Shown here: positions 15,625 through 22,772 of the stretch, one piece after another
How positions within the stretch are numbered: the first letter of the stretch is position 1
Layout: every line of letters starts with the position of its first letter
Assembly: GCA_017613055.1 (NCBI GenBank)
Contig: JAGAES010000036.1
Span: forward strand, 1-22,839
From: Lachnospiraceae bacterium
GTDB lineage: Bacteria > Bacillota_A > Clostridia > Lachnospirales > Lachnospiraceae
Length of the DNA: 22,839 nt
Direction of reading: 5' to 3'
Notes under the pieces: generated by a model
Told to the model about the DNA's origin: nothing
The model's database searches: none
What the model saw: only the letters and a program-made list of their open reading frames with translations
Made by a program: the position numbers and the translations under genes

Positions 15625-16101
15625 CTATTTCTTCCGAAACCGGGAGAACAGTCCTTTTTTCTTCGTTTCTTCTTTCACAAGCGGTCCGCGCACGCCCTTT
15701 ACATCCATGATGTAGATGCCGCTCACCTTAAGCTTGGCTTCCTTCTTCACCGGAATCAGGTCGAATACCTTCTCGTCGCACATCAGCGAGCGGATCTGCG
15801 GTCCGACCTTCGCCTTAACGACGGCGACCTTGGTACGTCTTGCGTACTTCGGCGTCTGGTCTATGACAACCTGCGGGAAGCCTGCCTCCGACATCCGCAT
15901 GCGCTTCTTATCGATAATCAGCGCGGAAACCATCTGCGAGTTGGCCATCATCTCCTGCATGACCGCGTCGTTCTTCTTCTGCATCTTGCGCCCTACGAAA
16001 TAGAGCACGACAATCAGAGCTAAAAGCACGGCAACGAAAATCAGCGCTGCCAGAACCCAGCCGTTTAACCCGAAAACCAAAGCGGGACTTAACCAATTCA
16101 T
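15625..16101 (-). CDS. Membrane-anchored protein of unknown function
   Basis: A 158-residue protein. One N-terminal membrane helix (about 12-36, LNGWVLAALIFVAVLLALIVVLYFVG) is followed by a basic stretch (RKMQKKND), which places the rest in the cytoplasm. The soluble part (about 45-158) has MVSALIIDKKRM, RRTKVAVVKAKVGPQ and a strand-rich section ending in VKKEAKLKVSGIYIMDVKGV. A very basic tail closes it (FSRFRKK). The single helix plus small basic domain recalls YajC in outline only; I do not recognise the family. The ATG at 16101 is fixed by GGAGG seven bases upstream. It has its own promoter and lies directly before the TPP riboswitch, so its transcript may feed the thiamine operon. Confidence 0.75.
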   Translation of the reverse strand: MNWLSPALVFGLNGWVLAALIFVAVLLALIVVLYFVGRKMQKKNDAVMQEMMANSQMVSALIIDKKRMRMSEAGFPQVVIDQTPKYARRTKVAVVKAKVGPQIRSLMCDEKVFDLIPVKKEAKLKVSGIYIMDVKGVRGPLVKEETKKKGLFSRFRKK

Positions 16102-16135
16102 AACAAACCTCCGACACATTCAAACTGCAAAAACA

Positions 16136-16164
16136 ATCATAGCATTTATCGGCGTAAAATGCAA
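16136..16164 (-). promoter_or_regulatory. Sigma-A promoter for the 15625-16101 gene
   Basis: On the minus strand, TTGCAT (16164-16159), a 17-bp spacer and TATGAT (16141-16136) preceded by TGC (extended -10). The leader to the ATG at 16101 is about 28 bases. It lies just beyond the end of the PAP2 gene, where I see no terminator. Confidence 0.75.
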
Positions 16165-16183
16165 CCGCGAATCCTTTCGGTAC

Positions 16184-16831
16184 CTATATGTCGAGCGCCT
16201 CAATCTTATCGGCAACCTTCCCGCGGAAGAACAGCACATAAGCAATGCCCGCAAGGAAGAATGCGGCGAAGACGTCGACTAAGGAATGCTGCTTCACGAA
16301 GACGGTTGAGCAGCTGATGAACACGCCGAGCACGCAGACGACCCATTTGGACCAGAGCGGCGTATGAACCCGCTTACAGGCGCCGAAACCGCACATGATT
16401 GCGAGCGTATTGAACACGTGGATGCTCGGAAGCACGTTGGTCGGCGTATCGGTCTTGTACATCGTCCGGGCAAGCCGCATCGCGATGTTGTCGCGTGCGA
16501 TTGCTTCGAGGTCCGGCCGAAGATCCAGCCCGTTCGGGTACACGACGTTGACAATGAGGAAGATTGTCATTCCGAAGTACAGGAAGCAGATTGTCTTCAG
16601 ATACGCCTTCTTGTCCCGGAAGAACAGCCACATGCCGACAACGGCGATGTACGGAAACCAGATATAATACGGAAAGAAAAACCATTCGATGAACGGAATT
16701 TTCCGGTCGAGTGAGATGCCGATAATGTGGTAGTCCGTGATAAACCGCTCTTCGAGAACGAAGATGATCATGTAAAACGGAACATAAAAGAGCGTCCACC
16801 AGTACCGGAACCATTCCTTTTTGAGTTTCAT
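16184..16831 (-). CDS. PAP2-superfamily membrane phosphatase
   Basis: The 215-residue integral membrane protein belongs to the PAP2 lipid phosphatase/transferase superfamily, which acts on lipid phosphates or polyprenyl pyrophosphates. About five to six hydrophobic helices are visible. The catalytic motifs are PSIHVFNT (135-142, His138) and STVFVKQHSLVDV (175-187, His182 and Asp186), with RPD (105-107) likely equivalent to the first motif. This arrangement is closest to the PAP2_3 / inositol-phosphotransferase-like group. The substrate is not predictable from sequence. The ATG at 16831 has GGGGA upstream, and the gene begins nine bases after the GT2 gene ends, so the two are cotranscribed. 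It ends the PurF-like operon. Confidence 0.87.
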   Translation of the reverse strand: MKLKKEWFRYWWTLFYVPFYMIIFVLEERFITDYHIIGISLDRKIPFIEWFFFPYYIWFPYIAVVGMWLFFRDKKAYLKTICFLYFGMTIFLIVNVVYPNGLDLRPDLEAIARDNIAMRLARTMYKTDTPTNVLPSIHVFNTLAIMCGFGACKRVHTPLWSKWVVCVLGVFISCSTVFVKQHSLVDVFAAFFLAGIAYVLFFRGKVADKIEALDI

Positions 16832-16840
16832 AAAGATCCC

Positions 16841-17860
16841 CTAATTAAAGTGATAAATCTTTCTGGCAATGACATATCCGATGCGGATTACCGCATTGGT
16901 AAAGAAGTTGGTGCGGCGGATGAAACGCACGCCGAAAATCTTATGCAGATGGCGGTACGCACCCTGATAGCGCGTCTGTGTCCGCATCCAGAAGGTCTTC
17001 TTGGCCTCAATGCTCGCCTTGTCGCCGTGACGCACGTAAAGCGCGGAAACAATCGCGCACATAACCGCCATGTACTGCACCATATAACGGCGCAGCCGCG
17101 GGCTCTCGACACGGTCCAGATCGTGCATGCCGAACATCGTGTAGGCAATCTGTTCCTGCTGGTCGATCCGGCTGAACATCACCTTCTCGTTGACCGACTG
17201 GTCCACGCGCCCGATGAAATAATGATACAGATCAAAATCGAAATAAAAAATCTTCTTTACGAACGGAAGCGGATAAAACGCATAAAGGTTATCCACGTAA
17301 AATGTGTGTTTCGGAAGTCTGAGTCCGCAGTTCCTTAACATCTCAAGGCGGTATGTAATTGAATGCATCAGGATGTTCTGCCCGAAGCTCAGCTTCTTCG
17401 TGTCATCCCAGGTAAAGGGAACTTCTACCGGCAAAGCGGACGCGTAGCTGACCTCTTTCGGTTTCTCGCCGACATGCTCGTATACGTAGTTCGTAAGAAC
17501 CATGTCGTAAACCGTGCCGCCGATGCGGTCCTCGTTAAGGCGGTCCATCATAATCTTCAGGTTGTCGGTGTTAATCCAGTCATCGCTGTCCAGCACGCGG
17601 TAGTAAAGTCCGCTCGCATTGGCCACGCCGTGCATGACTGCATCGCCGTGTCCGCCGTTCTCTTTATGAAGATACCGGACAATTCCGGGATACTTCTCTT
17701 CATACTCATGCGCAATTGCAGCCGTTCCGTCGGACGAACCGTCGTCCACAATCAGCACCTCAAGGCGGTCCCCGGCGGGAACTACGGAATCCAGTGCCTT
17801 ACGCACGTAATCCTGCGAATTAAAGCACGGAATCGCAATCGTCAATAGCTTCTCTGTCAT
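16841..17860 (-). CDS. Family 2 glycosyltransferase (GT-A fold)
   Basis: The 339-residue protein starts with a standard GT2 catalytic domain: LTIAIPCFNSQDYV (6-19), VLIVDDGSSDGT (35-46) and KENGGHGDAVMHGV (66-79). The metal-binding DSDDW follows (91-95). The C-terminal half (about 150-339) is less typical and rich in Tyr, Phe and Arg, with a basic C-terminus (RFIRRTNFF...IARKIYHFN) that could lie on the membrane. There is no clear transmembrane helix. Donor and acceptor are unknown. It begins six bases after the PurF-like stop, with the ribosome binding site inside that gene's end, and is followed nine bases later by the PAP2 gene. This suggests a joint envelope-glycan or glycolipid task. Confidence 0.9.
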   Translation of the reverse strand: MTEKLLTIAIPCFNSQDYVRKALDSVVPAGDRLEVLIVDDGSSDGTAAIAHEYEEKYPGIVRYLHKENGGHGDAVMHGVANASGLYYRVLDSDDWINTDNLKIMMDRLNEDRIGGTVYDMVLTNYVYEHVGEKPKEVSYASALPVEVPFTWDDTKKLSFGQNILMHSITYRLEMLRNCGLRLPKHTFYVDNLYAFYPLPFVKKIFYFDFDLYHYFIGRVDQSVNEKVMFSRIDQQEQIAYTMFGMHDLDRVESPRLRRYMVQYMAVMCAIVSALYVRHGDKASIEAKKTFWMRTQTRYQGAYRHLHKIFGVRFIRRTNFFTNAVIRIGYVIARKIYHFN

Positions 17861-17866
17861 AATCTG

Positions 17867-19279
17867 TCACTCTTCTCCATTCCAGCAATATGTGCAAAGT
17901 TTATCCGGATCAATCCCCACAGATGCGACCATGTCATCGAGACGGTTGTAGCGGAGCGTCGTGAACTTCATCTGACGGCAGATGCTGTCAAGCATCTTCT
18001 GATAACGCTCGCTGTCGGGGTCGCAATATTCTTTCAGTACTTCCTCGCTGACCTCGTCGGTTCCCTCAAGCTCGGCGATGGTGCGTCTGGCAATCAGCTC
18101 CATCTCGGACTTGGACCGCGAGAAATTCAGGTACTTACAGCCGAACAGAAGCGGCGGACATGCAGGTCTTACATGAACCTCGGTTGCGCCGCTTTCAAAC
18201 AGGAACTCGGCAGTCTCGCGAAGCTGCGTGCCGCGGACAATCGAGTCATCGATGACAACCATGCTCTTTCCCTTAATCAGGTCCGGCACGGCAATCAGTT
18301 TCATCTTCGCAATCAGGTCACGGTTCTTCTGCATCGTCGGCATGAAGGACCGGGGCCATGTAGGCGTATACTTGATCAGCGGACGTGAGAACGGAATGCC
18401 GGCCGCGTTCGAGTAACCGATTGCGTGGGCCGTTCCGGAGTCCGGTACACCGACAACGATGTCGGGTTTGATATGGTCGCGTTTCGCAAGCGCCTCACCG
18501 CAGCGGTAACGCATCTTCTCAACGCTGATGCCCTCATAAGTCGAGGACGGATATCCGTAGTAAATCCAGAGGAACGTGCAGATCTTCATCTTCGCGTTCT
18601 CGGGAAGGTAAAGCGTCCTGAGGTTCTCTTCGTCAAATACGACGATTTCGCCCGGCTTCAGTTCCTTAACCGGAGCAAACCCGAGGTTCGCAAAAGAGCA
18701 GCTCTCGAAGGCCGCGCAGTAAGCGCCGTCCTTATGTCCGATGCAGATCGGCGTACGGCCGAAGCGGTCACGTCCCGCATAAATACCGCGTTCCGTGAGG
18801 ACCAAAAGCGAAAGGCTGCCGTCAATGACTTCAAGTGCATACCGGATACCGTCTATGAAATTTTCCTTCTGGTTGATGAGTGCCGCCACAAGCTCGGTCG
18901 GGTTGACGTTTCCGTTGCTCATGACGAAGAAATGAGAATTGTGGCGGAGAATCTCCTCCTGAAGTGCGTCGACGTTGTTGATCTTTCCGACGGTGGTTAC
19001 GGCAAATGTGCCGTGGTGCGAATGTACCATGATCGGCTGGGGCTCGAAATCCGAAATGGAACCGATTCCGAACGAGCCGTGCATGGAATTGGCTTCCTTA
19101 TCAAACTTGGTTCGGAACGGGGAATTCTCAATCTTGTGGATTGCCTTGGCAAAGCCGTCCTCCCGGTCATATACCGCCATTCCGGCTCTTCGCGTGCCGA
19201 GATGAGAATGATAATCCGTTCCGAAGAACAAATCGAAAATACAGTCCTTCTTGCTCGCTACGCCAAAAAATCCGCCCAT
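17867..19279 (-). CDS. PurF-family phosphoribosyltransferase homologue lacking the glutaminase nucleophile
   Basis: A 470-residue homologue of glutamine PRPP amidotransferase, full length and two-domain. The C-terminal phosphoribosyltransferase half looks intact: VPDSGTAHAIGY (278-289) and the PRPP loop VVIDDSIVRGTQL (341-353). Cysteines matching the Bacillus PurF iron-sulphur ligands are at C234, C374 or C381, C462 and C465 (CTYC). The N-terminal Ntn half is altered: it begins MGGFFGV where active enzymes have CG(I/V)FG, so Cys1 is Gly. The usual GHVRYST is replaced by GSISDFE, and the HNGNL region reads TVGKINN. Glutamine hydrolysis is therefore unlikely. The ATG at 19279 has GAGG eight bases upstream; a TTG at 19312 lacks a ribosome binding site. 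It heads an operon with GT2 and PAP2 genes. Confidence 0.9.
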   Translation of the reverse strand: MGGFFGVASKKDCIFDLFFGTDYHSHLGTRRAGMAVYDREDGFAKAIHKIENSPFRTKFDKEANSMHGSFGIGSISDFEPQPIMVHSHHGTFAVTTVGKINNVDALQEEILRHNSHFFVMSNGNVNPTELVAALINQKENFIDGIRYALEVIDGSLSLLVLTERGIYAGRDRFGRTPICIGHKDGAYCAAFESCSFANLGFAPVKELKPGEIVVFDEENLRTLYLPENAKMKICTFLWIYYGYPSSTYEGISVEKMRYRCGEALAKRDHIKPDIVVGVPDSGTAHAIGYSNAAGIPFSRPLIKYTPTWPRSFMPTMQKNRDLIAKMKLIAVPDLIKGKSMVVIDDSIVRGTQLRETAEFLFESGATEVHVRPACPPLLFGCKYLNFSRSKSEMELIARRTIAELEGTDEVSEEVLKEYCDPDSERYQKMLDSICRQMKFTTLRYNRLDDMVASVGIDPDKLCTYCWNGEE

Positions 19280-19327
19280 ACCATATGCCTCTTTTCCAAG
19301 TTGTTTCGTCAAATAAAACAGGAAAGC

Positions 19328-19354
19328 GACTTTTTTTACTATAGTAAAAAAGTC
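19328..19354. promoter_or_regulatory. Near-perfect palindrome in the leader of the PurF-like operon
   Basis: GACTTTTTTTACTA (19328-19341) and TAGTAAAAAAGTC (19342-19354) form a 27-base inverted repeat with one extra T. It begins a few bases downstream of the expected transcription start. It could be a repressor operator or a 5' stabilising hairpin in the mRNA. No regulator is identified. Confidence 0.55.
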
Positions 19355-19364
19355 CGCCGCGTGA

Positions 19365-19393
19365 ATACTAACACATACCTAAAACCCTGTCAA
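19365..19393 (-). promoter_or_regulatory. Strong sigma-A promoter for the PurF-like-GT2-PAP2 operon
   Basis: On the minus strand, a perfect TTGACA (19393-19388), a 17-bp spacer and TAGTAT (19370-19365) with a TGT extended -10. The leader to the ATG at 19279 is about 80 bases and contains the palindrome at 19328-19354. Confidence 0.85.
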
Positions 19394-19431
19394 CCGATTT
19401 CCCGAAAGTTCACAAAAAAGTTACGTATGAA

Positions 19432-19468
19432 CAAAAAATCCCTCATCCGTTTTCCGCGGATGAGGGAT
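19432..19468 (-). terminator. Intrinsic terminator after the CotH-like gene
   Basis: A perfect 12-bp stem, ATCCCTCATCCG (19468-19457 on the minus strand) with CGGATGAGGGAT (19449-19438), and a 7-base loop. A TTTTT tail follows. It starts nine bases beyond the stop of the CotH-like gene and separates that operon from the PurF-like operon. Confidence 0.92.
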
Positions 19469-19476
19469 GATTTCCG

Positions 19477-21351
19477 CTATATGCTTCGTTTCCGTCTCAC
19501 GAACCGGACGCCGGTCAGCATCAGAAGCATTACGCAAAGGCAGATGCCGTAGAGCATCACATTTTTCGTAACGGTACTGTTCCCCTGCCGCCCGGAAGAA
19601 CTGCCGGGGAAGGAGGAAGGCCGGTCACCTCCCCTGCCGGAGAAAGCGCTGAAATCAAAGTCTTCAAAGACGTTTCCTTCGTCTTCCCCGGACTGCGTAT
19701 CGGACCCGGGTCCTGTCCTCTTTCCGGCTTTGATGAAGTTCTCGCCGGAGAAACCTCCCATGTTGAACTGCCCCATCTCCTTCACGTTGATGCCCGATGC
19801 ATCCACGAAGTTCTCCGTATTGTTTCTCTGCCCGCTGTCGGTCGAAGGAATCGTGCCGTTCAGCTGGCCTTCGATGCTCTGTGCGCGAAGCCCGACGACG
19901 TTATAAAGAATCTGTGCCGCGTTATCGTACTCCTCGTAAGTGTAGAACGCGGTCGGGTCCGTTTCCACAAGCGAATCGATCCGGCTCCGGATCCGGCTGT
20001 ACACTTCGTCGAACCGTCCGCCGTACACGTACTCTTCGACAAGCTGCCTTAAGTACTCATGGTATCTTTCGAGGTACTCCTCGTTCTCAAGAAGCGCATT
20101 GAAGAATTCGGTGCCCGAGAACGGGGTGTCAATCGCGTCGTTGACCATTTCGGTTGCGTCGCCCGAGCTTCCCATCGACATGCCTCCGAAGGAAAGGTTG
20201 TAATCCCACGGTAAAATGTTCAGCTGCCCGTCGTATTCGTACAGGTAATAGTTATGCGCCATCGAGCCGGACAGGCTGTCCATATTGACGGCAAATGTGT
20301 GCACGGCCATGTACTTCAGCACGTTGTCCACGTCGAGGTATTTCTCAAGGTCGGTGCCTTCGCTGATGTTCTTCAGTGCCTCGACGACTCTTCGGTGGTC
20401 CGCCTTTCCGGTCGCGGTAATCTCACCCTCCCAGATGGTCGAGTAGTTATCAGGATCGTCACCGTTATAGTTCAGATTCGCTCCTCCGCCGCTTCCGCGG
20501 GAACCGCCTCCCTTGTCGGCGAAATCGGACTTGTCAAAGTCGCTCATGTCCGGCATGCTCTGTCCGCTGCCCTGTCCGGACCGACCTCTTCCGCCTGATT
20601 TACCCCGTCCGGAGTCGGATTTGCCGAAATCCGACTCGCCGGAACCGGGAAAGCCGCTTTGACCGCCGAAGTCAGGGGGATTGTTGTCAGGGTCAAAGTT
20701 GAAGCTGCCGTCACCGCCCATCTCCATGCTGTCGGGTTTATACAGTTCTCCGTCCTGCGTGCCGAAGTTCCGGAGCATGAAGCTCTCCTCCACCGCCTCG
20801 AGCGCCAGGTACACGCCCCGGTACTCTCCGTTCAGAGACACCTTCGCGAAGTTATAAAGCGAAGCGTCCGCGCCGATGTATTGGTACATATCATAGATAA
20901 TCGCTTCCTTCATGTTGGTCGCGTCGGCGTAATTGTTGTTCAGAATCAGCTTGTCGAGTCCGTAGCAGGTCTGCCCCTCCACGAAGTGCCCGAATTCAAG
21001 CTTCAGGCTGTATCGGTCGCTGTCGGGGTCGGACACGATTGCCGAAAGGCTTGTGTTCCCTTTCGGGCGGATCGCCACGTTCTTAACCGTCAGCCCGTTG
21101 ATGACCACGTCGCACACGTAGTACTCCTCGGTCATCGCATTTGCAAGCATCTCGTTCCAGTCATCCTCATCCATCTGAATATCGATGGTAATAATCTCGT
21201 CCGTATTGAACAGCTCCGACTCATACTCCATCCGGACGCCGGTCCCGCCGAGCCATTTTGTAAGGGTATCCGAACACGCAATCGCCAGAATACACAGCAC
21301 GACCGCAAGAGCCGTAATTGCCGCTATGATTTTGGTTATATGCTTCTTCAT
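19477..21351 (-). CDS. CotH-family kinase-like protein, membrane anchored at both ends
   Basis: The 624-residue protein belongs to the CotH family, whose founding member is a Bacillus spore-coat protein kinase with an atypical kinase fold. An N-terminal hydrophobic segment (about 8-25) serves as signal or anchor. Core motifs are IRPKGNTS (94-101), YSLKLEF (114-120, candidate ATP-site Lys), LNNNYADATNMKEAIIYDMY (137-156) and the metal-binding LPWDYNLSFGG (380-390). The core is split by a long low-complexity insertion rich in Gly, Ser, Asp and Arg (about 210-296). A second disordered region (about 503-595) leads to a C-terminal helix (598-616) and a basic tail. The ATG at 21351 has AGAGGT upstream. 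It lies 17 bases after the DUF4956 gene and ends at a strong terminator. The substrate is unknown. Confidence 0.9.
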   Translation of the reverse strand: MKKHITKIIAAITALAVVLCILAIACSDTLTKWLGGTGVRMEYESELFNTDEIITIDIQMDEDDWNEMLANAMTEEYYVCDVVINGLTVKNVAIRPKGNTSLSAIVSDPDSDRYSLKLEFGHFVEGQTCYGLDKLILNNNYADATNMKEAIIYDMYQYIGADASLYNFAKVSLNGEYRGVYLALEAVEESFMLRNFGTQDGELYKPDSMEMGGDGSFNFDPDNNPPDFGGQSGFPGSGESDFGKSDSGRGKSGGRGRSGQGSGQSMPDMSDFDKSDFADKGGGSRGSGGGANLNYNGDDPDNYSTIWEGEITATGKADHRRVVEALKNISEGTDLEKYLDVDNVLKYMAVHTFAVNMDSLSGSMAHNYYLYEYDGQLNILPWDYNLSFGGMSMGSSGDATEMVNDAIDTPFSGTEFFNALLENEEYLERYHEYLRQLVEEYVYGGRFDEVYSRIRSRIDSLVETDPTAFYTYEEYDNAAQILYNVVGLRAQSIEGQLNGTIPSTDSGQRNNTENFVDASGINVKEMGQFNMGGFSGENFIKAGKRTGPGSDTQSGEDEGNVFEDFDFSAFSGRGGDRPSSFPGSSSGRQGNSTVTKNVMLYGICLCVMLLMLTGVRFVRRKRSI

Positions 21352-21368
21352 TGCGCTACCTCTGTTTT

Positions 21369-22058
21369 CTAAGAAACGTACTCTCCGTTAAATGTGACAA
21401 GTGTCGCTCCGGACACGCCGCCCACTTCGTTGACACGGTTTACAAAACCGGTGGAAGCATCCTTCAAACGGATTTCCGTGGTCAGTTCGATGCCCGTCTC
21501 ATTTACCGTCTTAGCCTTTACAAGATACTTGCTGACAGAGCTCTCAATCAGCTTCATCGCCTGCTCTTCCGCCTTTTCGTCCTTGCAGTCGATGATCAGG
21601 ATGTACGGGGTGTCATGCGTCTTCCAGTTGGAGAACAGAAGAAGAATGATGCCGGTCACAACCGAGCCGATTACGGCGAGCGGAATCATTCCCGCGCCGA
21701 TTACGATGCCTGCTGCGATAGCCCAGAACAGGAAAACGATTTCCATCGGTTCCTTAATCGCCGCACGGAAGCGGACAATCGAAAGGGCGCCTACCATGCC
21801 GAGTGACAGAACGACGTTCGACGTAACCGCCATGATCACAAGCGTCGTCACTAAGGATAGTCCGACAAGAGACATTGCAAAACCCGTGGAATACATGATT
21901 CCGCTGAAGGTTTTCTTATAAATCAGGAACACGAAAAGCCCGATGACAAGGGCAAAAAGCATACCGATTACCGTATCGATAATCGAAAACTCCGTAACGT
22001 TCTGTAAAAAGCTGGATTTGAAAATGTCGCTGAATGTAACAGCCAGATATGAAGTCAT
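21369..22058 (-). CDS. DUF4956 family membrane protein
   Basis: The 229-residue protein has about four membrane helices in its first 145 residues (about 25-47, 52-78, and two between 104 and 142). The loop between the second and third carries the family hallmark LSLGMVGALSIVRFRAAIK (about 84-102), followed by EPMEIVFLFWAIAAGIVIGAG. This loop recalls MgtC-type membrane proteins. The C-terminal about 85 residues form a soluble alpha/beta domain (YILIIDCKDE...TTEIRLKD...). The biochemical role is unknown. The ATG at 22058 has GGAGG eight bases upstream. It sits between the VTC-domain gene and the CotH-like gene, an arrangement I recall as recurrent in Firmicutes, which suggests the three products work together. 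Confidence 0.9.
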   Translation of the reverse strand: MTSYLAVTFSDIFKSSFLQNVTEFSIIDTVIGMLFALVIGLFVFLIYKKTFSGIMYSTGFAMSLVGLSLVTTLVIMAVTSNVVLSLGMVGALSIVRFRAAIKEPMEIVFLFWAIAAGIVIGAGMIPLAVIGSVVTGIILLLFSNWKTHDTPYILIIDCKDEKAEEQAMKLIESSVSKYLVKAKTVNETGIELTTEIRLKDASTGFVNRVNEVGGVSGATLVTFNGEYVS

Positions 22059-22082
22059 TGGTTTATCCTCCGTAATGTTTTA

Positions 22083-22772
22083 TTAACCGAATCTGCGGCA
22101 TGCGCCGTATTTGGAAAATGCCTGTTGCCGGATGCCCGGAACCTGTATGATGTCCTGAATGATGCCCGGCAGGAGCGCGTCGTATTTTACCTCAAGGATC
22201 CGGTCCTTTGGGGTGTCGGTCGCGCTGATATCGTCCGTTTTCCCGGTCAGGAACTCCTGCCGGAACAGGCTCGTGCGTACTTCCGAGTCAAATGTGACTC
22301 TCACATTTCCCGCGCGGTATATATAAGGTTCCCGCACGTAAGAAACGAGTACCTTCGGCCTGAGCCTCTGGTAATTCATCTTCGCCGAAAGCTCGCGGAC
22401 GAGCTCTTCGGGATGCGATTTCATCCACCCGCGGTCGCCCTGCAGCAGCTTCCTGCACTCCTCTTCGGTGATGCGGGCGTCGTATTTCAGGCAGAGATTG
22501 TTGATTTTCATCTTCTTCTCAAGCGTGATAAACGAAAGGTCGTCGTTATAATAACGGATACGGAACTTCTCTCTCTTCGAAACGCCGTCAACCTTCTCGC
22601 GGAGCGCTTTGTCTTCGGTGTTGTCAAAGTAGATGCTCCGGATCCGGTAGCGGCCGTCTTCCATGGTATGCGGGTCTTTTTCCATGACTGCGGCAAGCCG
22701 TTTTCGCATTGCGAGATAATCACCATACGCAATCTGATATTTCATTTCATGACGGTAATGCTTCTCCTGCAT
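22083..22772 (-). CDS. VTC-domain polyphosphate polymerase family protein
   Basis: A 229-residue protein consisting almost entirely of a VTC domain, the tunnel-shaped triphosphate-tunnel fold that in yeast Vtc4 makes polyphosphate from ATP. The charged tunnel strands are visible: RHEMKYQI (7-14, Glu9 and Lys11), RIRSIYFD (43-50), KFRIRYY (69-75), LEKKMK (84-89) and VLVSYVREPY (141-150). VTFDSEVRTS (159-168) and ILEVKYDALLP (192-202) complete the set. There is no membrane helix, so it should be cytoplasmic unless held by a partner. The start at 22772 is fixed by AGGAGG seven bases upstream; 18 more in-frame residues upstream are not family-like. It is the first visible gene of the VTC-DUF4956-CotH unit. 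The promoter lies at or beyond the window end. Confidence 0.9.
   Translation of the reverse strand: MQEKHYRHEMKYQIAYGDYLAMRKRLAAVMEKDPHTMEDGRYRIRSIYFDNTEDKALREKVDGVSKREKFRIRYYNDDLSFITLEKKMKINNLCLKYDARITEEECRKLLQGDRGWMKSHPEELVRELSAKMNYQRLRPKVLVSYVREPYIYRAGNVRVTFDSEVRTSLFRQEFLTGKTDDISATDTPKDRILEVKYDALLPGIIQDIIQVPGIRQQAFSKYGACRRFG

Noticed and set aside
19280..19312. TTG start giving an 11-residue N-terminal extension on the PurF-like protein, which could be mistaken for a PurF propeptide
   Set aside because: No ribosome binding site precedes the TTG, while GAGG is well placed before the ATG at 19279. Even with the extension there is no Cys at the cleavage position.
18425..19552. A 375-codon plus-strand open frame opposite the PurF-like gene
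   Set aside because: Antisense shadow of a well-supported gene; it also crosses the promoter and terminator region, and the translation shows no recognisable domain.
20659..21372. A 237-codon plus-strand open frame opposite the CotH-like gene
   Set aside because: Shadow frame rich in Val, His and Arg with no ribosome binding site; the minus-strand CotH-like gene explains the region.
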